From an uncultured bacterium (GTDB lineage: Bacteria > Hydrogenedentota > Hydrogenedentia > Hydrogenedentales > CAITNO01), in contig CALDSM010000186.1 in assembly GCA_937923585.1 (NCBI GenBank), forward strand, positions 1 through 5,352: 5,352 nt of DNA, written 5' to 3'. The translations under genes and the position numbers were made by a program. Positions 1 through 5,256 of this stretch are shown here, piece by piece. The notes below the pieces were generated by a model. That model saw nothing but the letters and a program-made list of their open reading frames with translations, did not search any database and was not told the origin of the DNA. Within the stretch, counting starts at the first letter, position 1. Every line of letters begins with the position of its first letter.

Positions 1-85
1 CCCGCACCGCCCGTAAGAAGTCCATTGCCGGATGTGTGGCGGGCGAAGATTCGCACGACAAACGTGATTGCAGGCGGTTTGGCTG
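1..85. other. Entry region with no recognisable gene
   Basis: I see no convincing gene here. One plus-strand frame is open from the window edge to a TGA at about 87-89 and could be the tail of an upstream gene, but its short translation, rich in Arg, Lys and Cys, resembles nothing I know. The region ends where the ATPase promoter begins. No tRNA or clear terminator is visible. Confidence 0.4.
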
Positions 86-114
86 TTGACAAATTTGCAA
101 TGGCATTGCATAAT
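86..114 (+). promoter_or_regulatory. Sigma70-type promoter of the ATPase gene
   Basis: TTGACA at 86-91 is a perfect -35 hexamer. It is followed by a 17-base spacer and CATAAT at 109-114, five of six matches to TATAAT. The AT-rich stretch stands out from the GC-rich surroundings. A start site about 7 bases past the -10 falls at 121-122, on the start codon of the ATPase. An alternative -10, TAATAT at 111-116, has a 19-base spacer and is less likely. The hexamers are read directly; use of the promoter is inferred. Confidence 0.75.
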
Positions 115-124
115 ATATGCAATG
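96..124 (+). promoter_or_regulatory. Nested palindromic operator candidate over the promoter and start codon
   Basis: Three copies of the 7-mer TGCAATG, in alternating orientation, occupy 96-102 (+), 104-110 (reverse complement) and 118-124 (+). The first two form a perfect 7+1+7 palindrome inside the promoter spacer. The second and third form a perfect 9+3+9 palindrome, CATTGCATA (104-112), ATA, TATGCAATG (116-124). The two palindromes share the middle arm. Together they cover the spacer, the -10, the predicted transcription start and the ATG. A dimeric repressor bound here would block transcription directly. The binding protein is unknown; autoregulation by the ATPase is one possibility. 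Confidence 0.6.
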
Positions 125-1321
125 TGGATTCAACGAGACATTTCGACCGTGGTCAGGAAGGCGTTCGCCCAGTTCCCTGTACTGGTGCTGACCGGGCCGC
201 GACAGGCGGGCAAAACCTCCTTGGTGCGGCATCTGTTCCCCAAGGCCGGGTATGTCACCTTTGACATTCCCCGCGAGGCCGAGTACGCCCGCTTGGACTT
301 TGACGCCTTCCTGCGCAGCCATCCCGACCCGCTCATTATTGATGAGGTGCAGTATGTGCCCGAGGTGCTGCGGTACTTGAAAATCGTGGTGGATCGCGAC
401 AAGCGGCCCGGCCGTTTCGTCCTGACCGGCTCCCAGAACTTCTCCGTAATGTCGGGCGTCACCGAATCCCTGGCGGGCAGGTGCGCGCTCCTGGCGCTGC
501 CCACGCTGTCACTGGCGGAACTGGAACGCATGGACACGCCGGGCGATGCGGACCAACTCTGCTGGCGGGGCGGTTACCCGGAACTCTGGCAGCGGCCCGA
601 CTTGGACCGGGACTTGTGGATCGGCTCCTATCTGGCCACCTACCTGGAACGGGATGTGCGCAACATACTCAATGTGGGAAATCTGCGCGATTTTGACCGC
701 TTTCTGCGAGCGGCAGCGGCTCGCGCCGGGCAATTGCTGTCGCTGTCTGAAATGGCGCGCGATGTTGGCATCACCGCGAACACGGTCAAAAGCTGGCTGT
801 CCATTCTCGAGGCCAGCCAGCAGGTGTTCCTGCTGGAGCCTTACCACGCCAGCGCGGGCAAGCGGCTCGTCAAGACGCCCAAACTGTACTTCTGCGACCC
901 CGGTCTGCTGGTCTACCTGTTGGGGTTCCCAGGTTGGTCGGCTGTGAAGGAGAATGCGGCGTGGGGCGCGGTTTGGGAGAACCTTGTGGTCGGCGAGGCG
1001 CGCAAACACTTTCTCAACAAGGGCAAACGCCCACCGTGCTGGTTTTGGCGCGAAGTGCAGGGCGGTGAAGTTGACCTGCTGGTGGAGGTGGGGCCGCGCC
1101 AGTTTCTCGCCATGGAATGCAAGACCGCCGCTCAGGTGGACGCCGGAGCGCTTCGCGGCACTTCGTCATTGGTGAAGGCCTTTGGGCCGGAGGCGGTCAA
1201 GCAAGGGGCTGTGGTGTGCCGCACTGAAGGTGCCTATCCGCTGGCGGAGAAGGGGAAGTTTGCGGCCATTCCGTTGGGCGGCGCCGATGGATTGCATGCG
1301 TTTCTAAGCCGCAACCTATAG
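122..1321 (+). CDS. AAA+ family ATPase with DUF4143 C-terminal domain
   Basis: A 399-residue protein of the COG1373 type (AAA_14 followed by DUF4143), at normal length and apparently intact. Its cellular role is not established; these are usually solitary cytosolic ATPases scattered among bacteria and archaea. Visible motifs are the Walker A loop GPRQAGKT at residues 25-32, Walker B LIIDE at 71-75, LTGSQ at 101-105 resembling sensor 1, and SLAGR at 116-120. A winged-helix-like segment lies at about 204-260, with SLSEMARDVGITANTVKSWL as its helix-turn-helix. The C-terminal part has E286, the GEVD acid D318 and E332-C-K334, in an order resembling a PD-(D/E)XK nuclease core, although nuclease activity is unproven. 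The start at 122 is chosen because the protein then begins MWIQRDI, as is typical of the family, and because an earlier TTG at 68 would translate through the promoter. No Shine-Dalgarno precedes 122, consistent with leaderless translation. No partner gene adjoins it. Confidence 0.9.
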   Translation: MWIQRDISTVVRKAFAQFPVLVLTGPRQAGKTSLVRHLFPKAGYVTFDIPREAEYARLDFDAFLRSHPDPLIIDEVQYVPEVLRYLKIVVDRDKRPGRFVLTGSQNFSVMSGVTESLAGRCALLALPTLSLAELERMDTPGDADQLCWRGGYPELWQRPDLDRDLWIGSYLATYLERDVRNILNVGNLRDFDRFLRAAAARAGQLLSLSEMARDVGITANTVKSWLSILEASQQVFLLEPYHASAGKRLVKTPKLYFCDPGLLVYLLGFPGWSAVKENAAWGAVWENLVVGEARKHFLNKGKRPPCWFWREVQGGEVDLLVEVGPRQFLAMECKTAAQVDAGALRGTSSLVKAFGPEAVKQGAVVCRTEGAYPLAEKGKFAAIPLGGADGLHAFLSRNL

Positions 1322-1338
1322 AGGAGATTGGTGCGCCC

Positions 1339-1356
1339 AGGCAAGGCCTTTTTCTT
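1339..1356 (+). terminator. Weak intrinsic terminator candidate after the ATPase gene
   Basis: AGGC (1339-1342), a three-base loop and GCCT (1346-1349) form a four-pair hairpin followed directly by TTTTTCTT. It lies 17 bases past the ATPase stop codon. The stem is short for an efficient terminator, so termination here is only possible. A second small hairpin, GCGC-AAA-GCGC, follows at about 1357-1367. Confidence 0.25.
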
Positions 1357-1380
1357 GCGCAAAGCGCCCCGCTTGTCATT

Positions 1381-1414
1381 TGGCACTCATATCGGCCGTT
1401 GTGGCACTATGCCA
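1381..1414 (+). promoter_or_regulatory. Operator-like direct repeat and palindrome upstream of the hexosaminidase
   Basis: TGGCACT occurs at 1381-1387 and again at 1402-1408, exactly 21 bases apart, or about two helical turns. The second copy also opens a palindrome, TGGCA (1402-1406), CTA, TGCCA (1410-1414). The site lies 20 bases before the Shine-Dalgarno of the GH20 gene, where an operator could sit. I found no convincing -35/-10 pair here, so the promoter of the GH20 gene is not located. Chance repetition of a 7-mer is not excluded. Confidence 0.25.
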
Positions 1415-1432
1415 ACCGTGACCCAAGAGCCA

Positions 1433-1442
1433 AGGGAAAGGA
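1433..1442 (+). promoter_or_regulatory. Shine-Dalgarno that fixes the hexosaminidase start
   Basis: AGGGAAAGGA lies 8 bases before the ATG at 1451. It selects this ATG over the in-frame TTG at 1328 and ATG at 1409, neither of which has a comparable site and both of which would bury the signal peptide behind extra residues. Confidence 0.7.
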
Positions 1443-1450
1443 CAATTGCC

Positions 1451-3079
1451 ATGGTTTCCTCTCGAATCTTCTTCAGCGCGGTCCTGTGTGTGTCAGTATT
1501 GAGTGCCTTCTCGGCACAGGCCAAATCGGAGGTGAACGTGATACCCAAACCTGTAAAGATGGAACTGGGCAAGGGAGAATTCAGACTTGACAAGGATACG
1601 CGCATCCTGTTTCAGCAGGGCAACGGCGACGCCGAAAAGACAGCCAATTATTCGACCGGCGTGCTGCGCCCGGCGACAGGTCTTGCGCTGCCCGTGAGTG
1701 CGGCGTCGGGTCCGGAAGCGAATGCGGTGTTTCTGGGTAATGAGGGCCTCGACACCGGCGCGGAGGGATACCGGCTGAAGGTGACAAAAGACCGCGTGGT
1801 TATCGCGGCATCGGCCGGCGCGGGCCTGTTTTACGGCGTGCAGACGCTGCGGCAGGTGCTGCCGCCGGCGGTGTACAGCGCGGACCTCGTGGACGCCCAG
1901 AAATGGACGGCACCGCTGGTGTACATAGAGGACGCGCCGCGGTTCGCGTGGCGCGGCATGCAGATTGACCCCTGCCGCCATTTCATGCCCAAGGACTTTG
2001 TCAAGAGGTTCATTGATGCCATTGCCGTGCAGAAGATGAACCATTTGCACATCCACCTCACCGATGACCAGGGCTGGCGCATCGAGATCAAAAAGTATCC
2101 GAAGCTGACCGAAGTGGGCGCGTGGCGGGCCGAGACCGTGGTGGGCCATGCGGGCAAACCGGGCGCGACCTATGACGGCACGCGGCACGGCGGATTCTAC
2201 ACACAGGACGACCTGCGCGAAATCGTGGCCTATGCCGCTGACCGGCATATCACCATACTCCCCGAAATCGAGATGCCGGGCCATGCGCAGGCGGCCATTG
2301 CGGCCTATCCCGAACTGGGCAACGTGAAAGAGCCGCTGCCGGTGTTCACCACCTTCGGCGTCAACAAGAACATCTTCAACGCGGAGGAATCCACCATACT
2401 CTTCCTGCAGGACGTGCTGGCCGAAGTGGTGGACATCTTCCCGGGCACCTATATCCACATCGGCGGAGACGAGGCGGTGAAGGACCAGTGGAAGGACAGT
2501 GAGGCGGTCCAGAAGCGGATGAAGGAACTGGGCATTGCCGACGAGGACAAGATGCAGGCCTACTTCATCGCGCGCATGAACGATTTCCTCAAGAGCAAGG
2601 GCCGCAAGCTCATCGGCTGGGACGAGATCCTCGACGGCGGGTTGGGCAAGGACGCCACGGTGATGGCATGGCGCAGCGTGGACAAGGGCGTCGAGGCGGC
2701 GAAGTTGGGCAATGACGTGGTCATGGCACCGACCGCATTCACCTACCTGGACTATTACCAGGGCAAGCCCAAGGATGAGCCGCTGGCCATTGGCGGCAAC
2801 CTGCCGTTGAACAAGGTCTACAGTTTTGACCCGCTTCCCGTAAGACTGGACGCGGCGGAGTTGGCGCACATCCTGGGCACACAGGGACAACTGTGGTCTG
2901 AGTACATTCCCACCCCCGAGCACATGGAATACATGGCCTTCCCGCGGGCGTGCGCGCTCGCCGAGGTGGCCTGGACCCCGCAGGACCAGCGCGAGTTCAA
3001 GGACTTCTCGGAGCGCCTAGAGACGCACGTGGAGCGGTTGAAGCAGATGGGCGTGAAGTACCGGCCGCTGGACAAGTGA
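1451..3079 (+). CDS. Exported GH20 beta-N-acetylhexosaminidase
   Basis: A 542-residue enzyme expected to remove terminal beta-linked GlcNAc or GalNAc from glycoconjugates or chitooligosaccharides by substrate-assisted catalysis. Residues 1-24 form a Sec signal peptide with an SAQA-KS cleavage site, so it acts in the periplasm or outside the cell. Residues about 27-155 match the GH20b N-terminal domain (VIPKP start, SAGAGLFYGVQTLRQVLP end). The TIM-barrel catalytic domain follows from about 160. It shows R168 and D173 in RGMQIDPCRHF, HLTDDQGWR at 202-210, PEIEMPGH at 271-278, the catalytic pair D340-E341 in HIGGDEA, W390 in WDEIL, W407, the YLDYY region at 432-436, and W482/E484 in LWSEYIPTPEHMEYMAFPR. 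All hallmark residues are present and the length is normal. There is no extra carbohydrate-binding module. Whether GlcNAc or GalNAc, chitin, mucin or peptidoglycan fragments are preferred cannot be read from the sequence. It converges with the NIPSNAP gene 16 bases downstream. Confidence 0.95.
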   Translation: MVSSRIFFSAVLCVSVLSAFSAQAKSEVNVIPKPVKMELGKGEFRLDKDTRILFQQGNGDAEKTANYSTGVLRPATGLALPVSAASGPEANAVFLGNEGLDTGAEGYRLKVTKDRVVIAASAGAGLFYGVQTLRQVLPPAVYSADLVDAQKWTAPLVYIEDAPRFAWRGMQIDPCRHFMPKDFVKRFIDAIAVQKMNHLHIHLTDDQGWRIEIKKYPKLTEVGAWRAETVVGHAGKPGATYDGTRHGGFYTQDDLREIVAYAADRHITILPEIEMPGHAQAAIAAYPELGNVKEPLPVFTTFGVNKNIFNAEESTILFLQDVLAEVVDIFPGTYIHIGGDEAVKDQWKDSEAVQKRMKELGIADEDKMQAYFIARMNDFLKSKGRKLIGWDEILDGGLGKDATVMAWRSVDKGVEAAKLGNDVVMAPTAFTYLDYYQGKPKDEPLAIGGNLPLNKVYSFDPLPVRLDAAELAHILGTQGQLWSEYIPTPEHMEYMAFPRACALAEVAWTPQDQREFKDFSERLETHVERLKQMGVKYRPLDK

Positions 3080-3095
3080 CCAGCATCCCGTCCGG

Positions 3096-3845
3096 TTAGC
3101 GGATGGGCGAAAAGTCTGTCGGAACCAGGAACACCGACTCCACCTTCTCCGTCAGCGAACCGTTGACTTCGGAGGCCTTCTTGGCCTCGACCCATTTCGG
3201 ATCCTCGCGGAACGCGCTGAAGTTGGCATCGGCAGTCTTCCTGTCCTTGTGTGCGAGAATGTAGACCAGTTGGTCCTTCTGCCCCTCCGCCGCGCCCGTC
3301 CAATAGCCGATCTGGGTCATGCCGTGCCTGGCAAACAGGGCGCACGTGTGGTCGCGGAAACGGGCCAGCAATCCGTCCATCTTCCCCTCCGCGGGGGTGT
3401 AGGTGCGCAGTTCGAAACAGCGCGGAACGCTGACATTGTTTGCGGCGATTTCGGGAGAGAAATCGGCCGCCTTCAGGTAGACCGATTCCACCTTGGTCAC
3501 GAGTTTGCCGTTCACTTCCGATTCGTCGCGGGCCTTCTGCCATGCCGGATCGGCCATGAATTCTTTCCAGGCATTGTCGTGGGCTTCACGGCTGGGGCTG
3601 GCGATGATGTAGATGAACTTGTTGTCCGGATTGTCCTGCGGCACCCAGTAGCCAATGCCGGTGAATCCGTGCTTCTCAAACAGGGCAAGCGCGTGATCCT
3701 TCATGCGGGCCAGTTCCGCATCCATCTTGCCCGGCGCGACGTAGTACGTGCGCATTTCAAAGCAGCGCGTGTCCGCCGCCGAGGCAATCCCCGCGGCCGA
3801 CAGGGTCAGACAAAGAACAAACAGCGCGGTCAATTTCGTCTTCAT
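3096..3845 (-). CDS. Exported tandem NIPSNAP-domain protein
   Basis: A 249-residue protein whose biochemical role is unknown. Residues 1-23 are a Sec signal peptide (KTK n-region, hydrophobic core, ASA-AD cleavage), so it is predicted to be periplasmic or secreted. The mature part consists of two NIPSNAP domains (dimeric alpha/beta-barrel, ferredoxin-like fold), residues 27-131 and 142-247. Each starts RCFE(M/L)RTY, continues with APGKMD/AEGKMD, an H-LFxxHG turn, IGYW, a YI(I/L)A strand and DPxW, and ends with ESEVNG/ASEVNG, KVESV(Y/F)L and DFSP. Start choice: the ATG at 3845 has an AAAGGGAG Shine-Dalgarno at 8 bases and begins the signal peptide; the open frame back to 3986 runs through a hairpin-rich spacer and is unlikely to be translated. 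It lies 150 bases downstream of the TIM-barrel gene on the same strand and is probably co-expressed with it. Homologues are often annotated only as NIPSNAP family protein. Confidence 0.9.
   Translation of the reverse strand: MKTKLTALFVLCLTLSAAGIASAADTRCFEMRTYYVAPGKMDAELARMKDHALALFEKHGFTGIGYWVPQDNPDNKFIYIIASPSREAHDNAWKEFMADPAWQKARDESEVNGKLVTKVESVYLKAADFSPEIAANNVSVPRCFELRTYTPAEGKMDGLLARFRDHTCALFARHGMTQIGYWTGAAEGQKDQLVYILAHKDRKTADANFSAFREDPKWVEAKKASEVNGSLTEKVESVFLVPTDFSPIR
3105..3767 (-). repeat. Internal duplication within the NIPSNAP gene
   Basis: The stretches encoding residues 27-131 (3453-3767) and 142-247 (3105-3422) encode two versions of the same domain, 105 and 106 residues long, joined by a ten-residue linker. 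Shared landmarks occur in the same order in both copies. The copies have diverged, so this is an old domain duplication and not a recent DNA repeat. Confidence 0.85.
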
Positions 3846-3853
3846 GGGGAACG

Positions 3854-3861
3854 CTCCCTTT
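3854..3861 (-). promoter_or_regulatory. Shine-Dalgarno that fixes the NIPSNAP start
   Basis: On the minus strand AAAGGGAG lies 8 bases before the ATG at 3845. It favours this start, which begins a clean signal peptide, over upstream in-frame starts. Confidence 0.7.
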
Positions 3862-3874
3862 CCCGTATTGCCGC

Positions 3875-3910
3875 CCGCCGCCGGGCCGTCTTCACCGGGC
3901 CCGGCGGCGG
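3875..3910 (-). repeat. Strong GC-rich hairpin upstream of the NIPSNAP gene
   Basis: Arms 3875-3887 and 3898-3910 are perfect 13-base inverted repeats made only of G and C, with a 10-base loop. On the minus-strand transcript the hairpin lies between the TIM-barrel stop and the NIPSNAP Shine-Dalgarno, ending 13 bases before the latter. It has no U-tract on either side, so it is not a canonical intrinsic terminator. It may stabilise or process the mRNA, or reduce read-through. Confidence 0.7.
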
Positions 3911-3918
3911 CATGGTTT

Positions 3919-3982
3919 CCCGCGAAAAGCGGGGACTGACTCACGTTTCGACAGTTTGAAATGGATGCACCTGCTTTTCGCG
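3919..3982 (-). repeat. Second inverted repeat with competing local hairpin in the spacer
   Basis: CGCGAAAAGC (3921-3930) and GCTTTTCGCG (3973-3982) are perfect 10-base inverted repeats separated by 42 bases. The inner arm also takes part in a local hairpin, CCCGC (3919-3923) with GCGGG (3929-3933) and a five-base loop. The two foldings exclude each other, as both use 3921-3930. On the transcript this comes just after the TIM-barrel stop codon and before the GC-rich hairpin. Confidence 0.5.
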
Positions 3983-3995
3983 CCAACTCACTACA

Positions 3996-4880
3996 CTAGC
4001 CCAGGTTCTTCTTCAGGAAGTCAAAGCTGATCTTTGCGGCCTCGAAGATGTCGCCCTTGCAGTTGTCCTGCTCATAGGTGTAGTACTCGACACCGGCTTC
4101 CTTCCCCGCCGCGAAGAGCGAGGGCCAGTCAAGACAGCCCTGGCCGAGCGGGGCAAACTGCACGCCGCCCGTCAGGCCTTTCTTCCGGTACAGATCCTTG
4201 GCATGAATCATCGGGCAGCGGCCCGCGTACTTGCGGAGATATTGAGCCGGGTCGGCGCCGCCCACGAATATCCACGCCAGGTCAAACTCGCAGTGGAGGT
4301 TCTCCGGCTTGGTGCTCTCGTAGAGAATGTCCAGCTTGCAGCGCGGGTCGCCGTCAAACTTCTCAAATTCCTTGTTGTGGTTGTGGAAGGCCAGGGTCAT
4401 CCCCACACCCCGCAGTTTGGCACCCAGATCGTCCAGCCGCTTGGCGCCCTTCAGCCAGTCCTCCAGCGAGCCCTGGCAGTCGCCCATCATGCCGCCCGGC
4501 CCCACCTGTGTGACGCCGACGGTCTTCCAGAACTTGACCTGGGCGTCGAAGTCCTTCTCAAAGCCCTCCACGCCGCAGTGGCAAGCGACGGCCTTGAGCC
4601 CGGCGGTGTCCAGCGCCTCGCGGATCTTCTCGGCGGGCATGTCGGGCATGCCGCTCCACTGCACATACTCCCATCCCATCTCACGGCATTTCTTCAGCGT
4701 GTCGGCCAGGTCTTTCTTGGCCGGCTCGCGCATCGTGTACAGTTGCAGCGACGGCTTGGCCTTCACGGCAGGGGCCGCGTCGGCTGCCCGCGCAGCGCCC
4801 GTACAGCACGCCGCCGCCATGACGCCCATGGCGGCCATTGCCTCGCGGCGGGACAATTTGGTTTCTTTTGCGGAACTCAT
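3996..4880 (-). CDS. Tat-type exported sugar phosphate isomerase/epimerase-like TIM-barrel protein
   Basis: A 294-residue protein of the xylose-isomerase-like TIM-barrel family (AP_endonuc_2, PF01261). Exact reaction and substrate are unknown. The N-terminus has a twin-arginine motif, LSRREAM at residues 9-15, a hydrophobic stretch and ARA-AD cleavage after residue 32, pointing to Tat export of a folded, probably metal-loaded enzyme. Cysteines 25-26 are not in a good lipobox. The mature barrel opens with SLQLYTMRE (44-52). Likely metal or active-site residues are H166 and H168 in FHNHNKEF, D200 in EFDLAW, H226 and D229 in IHAKD, and E270 in EQDN near the end. The HNH variant in place of a first glutamate is common in this subfamily. 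The start at 4880 gives the Tat motif its usual position and follows an AAAGGA at 10 bases; the longer frame to 4916 adds only 12 residues. Related exported proteins include isomerases, epimerases and 3-keto-glycoside lyases. It precedes the NIPSNAP gene on the same strand. Confidence 0.9.
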   Translation of the reverse strand: MSSAKETKLSRREAMAAMGVMAAACCTGAARAADAAPAVKAKPSLQLYTMREPAKKDLADTLKKCREMGWEYVQWSGMPDMPAEKIREALDTAGLKAVACHCGVEGFEKDFDAQVKFWKTVGVTQVGPGGMMGDCQGSLEDWLKGAKRLDDLGAKLRGVGMTLAFHNHNKEFEKFDGDPRCKLDILYESTKPENLHCEFDLAWIFVGGADPAQYLRKYAGRCPMIHAKDLYRKKGLTGGVQFAPLGQGCLDWPSLFAAGKEAGVEYYTYEQDNCKGDIFEAAKISFDFLKKNLG

Positions 4881-4890
4881 GCGACGACCA

Positions 4891-4900
4891 TCCTTTCTTT
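4891..4900 (-). promoter_or_regulatory. Shine-Dalgarno of the TIM-barrel gene
   Basis: On the minus strand AAAGAAAGGA ends 10 bases before the ATG at 4880, at the long end of normal spacing. It supports this start over the in-frame start at 4916, which would place the ribosome-binding site inside the coding region. Confidence 0.6.
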
Positions 4901-4941
4901 GCGGCGGCCCAGCCAATTGGGCACACCATTAACAGATCTTC

Positions 4942-4971
4942 AGTATGAACATTATGGCCGGGTGATGACAA
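4942..4971 (-). promoter_or_regulatory. Candidate promoter of the TIM-barrel gene
   Basis: Reading the minus strand, TTGTCA (4966-4971) is separated by 18 bases from CATACT (4942-4947), five and four matches to the sigma70 hexamers. It would give a 5' leader of about 55 bases before the ATG at 4880. It is the best pair I found upstream of the gene, but the -10 is only moderate. Confidence 0.35.
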
Positions 4972-5147
4972 GTTGCCGAATAACAGGAGGTCACGCGCCG
5001 CAGGCGTCCCGCCGCTCTTGGCGCTGGAAAGGGAGCAGACTCACGACGCAAATGTCCGAGACGGGGCGCCAGCGGCACGTGAACGTCCATGCCACATTTT
5101 CACTGAACAGGGGTAATATAGATGCGGTTGCGGACCGTGCCTAACGT

Positions 5148-5170
5148 GAAAGAGGCTTTCAATCTCTTTC
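5148..5170 (+). repeat. Two mutually exclusive small hairpins
   Basis: GAAAG (5148-5152) can pair with CTTTC (5156-5160) across a three-base loop, or GAAAGAG (5148-5154) can pair with CTCTTTC (5164-5170) across a nine-base loop. Both use the same left arm. It lies about 90 bases before the partial gene at 5257, within its possible leader. The arms are short, so chance is a real alternative. Confidence 0.3.
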
Positions 5171-5196
5171 TTCAATCGCTTCGGGTCGAGGCAAAG

Positions 5197-5213
5197 CGCG
5201 GCAGGATGCCGCG
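5197..5213 (+). repeat. Short perfect hairpin CGCGGCA-GGA-TGCCGCG
   Basis: Seven perfect pairs with a GGA loop, extendable by one G-T pair. No T-tract follows. The form resembles short palindromic dispersed elements found in many GC-rich environmental genomes; a loosely similar string, GCAGGCGTCCCGCCGC, lies at about 5000-5014. That it belongs to a repeat family is inference. Confidence 0.4.
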
Positions 5214-5243
5214 TCTACGTTGCGCAGACATGACGCGGCCAAT

Positions 5244-5248
5244 GGAGG
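5244..5248 (+). promoter_or_regulatory. Shine-Dalgarno of the partial gene
   Basis: GGAGG lies 8 bases before the ATG at 5257. It is the best-placed ribosome-binding site in the right-hand part of the window and the main reason to believe a gene begins here. Confidence 0.5.
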
Positions 5249-5256
5249 TCAGGGCC

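Larger units (their letters stand above)
4972..5256. other. Intergenic region without a convincing gene
   Basis: Long frames cross this stretch only as extensions of shadows over the TIM-barrel gene. A frame from ATG 5122 runs into the partial gene at 5257 but passes through two hairpins and lacks a well-placed Shine-Dalgarno. TAATAT at 5114-5119 could be a -10 element, but no matching -35 lies at the right distance. Two small secondary-structure loci are listed separately. No tRNA is visible. Confidence 0.5.

Noticed and set aside
68..121. Extension of the ATPase to a TTG start at 68
   Set aside because: The extension would be encoded by the promoter and palindrome, its residues do not resemble the family N-terminus, and no Shine-Dalgarno supports it.
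1381..1413. Sigma54 (-24/-12) promoter suggested by TGGCAC before the GH20 gene
   Set aside because: There is no TTGC at the required distance after either TGGCAC copy; the GG-to-GC spacing is wrong.
1328..1450. Extension of the hexosaminidase to TTG 1328 or ATG 1409
   Set aside because: The ATG at 1451 has a good Shine-Dalgarno and starts a clean signal peptide; earlier starts would bury it.
1493..2923. 476-residue minus-strand open frame opposite the GH20 gene
   Set aside because: It is antisense to a gene with full GH20 motifs, is rich in His, Arg and Val as GC-rich shadows usually are, and shows no recognisable domain.
3084..3105. Intrinsic terminator between the convergent GH20 and NIPSNAP genes
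   Set aside because: CATCC and GGATG give only five pairs with a 12-base loop and no T-tract on either side, and the right arm lies inside the NIPSNAP coding region.
3249..3959. 236-residue plus-strand open frame opposite the NIPSNAP gene
   Set aside because: It is a shadow of a gene with two clear NIPSNAP domains and a signal peptide on the other strand.
4203..5144. 313-residue plus-strand open frame opposite the TIM-barrel gene
   Set aside because: It overlaps a well-supported gene and has no recognisable motif; its length reflects high GC content.
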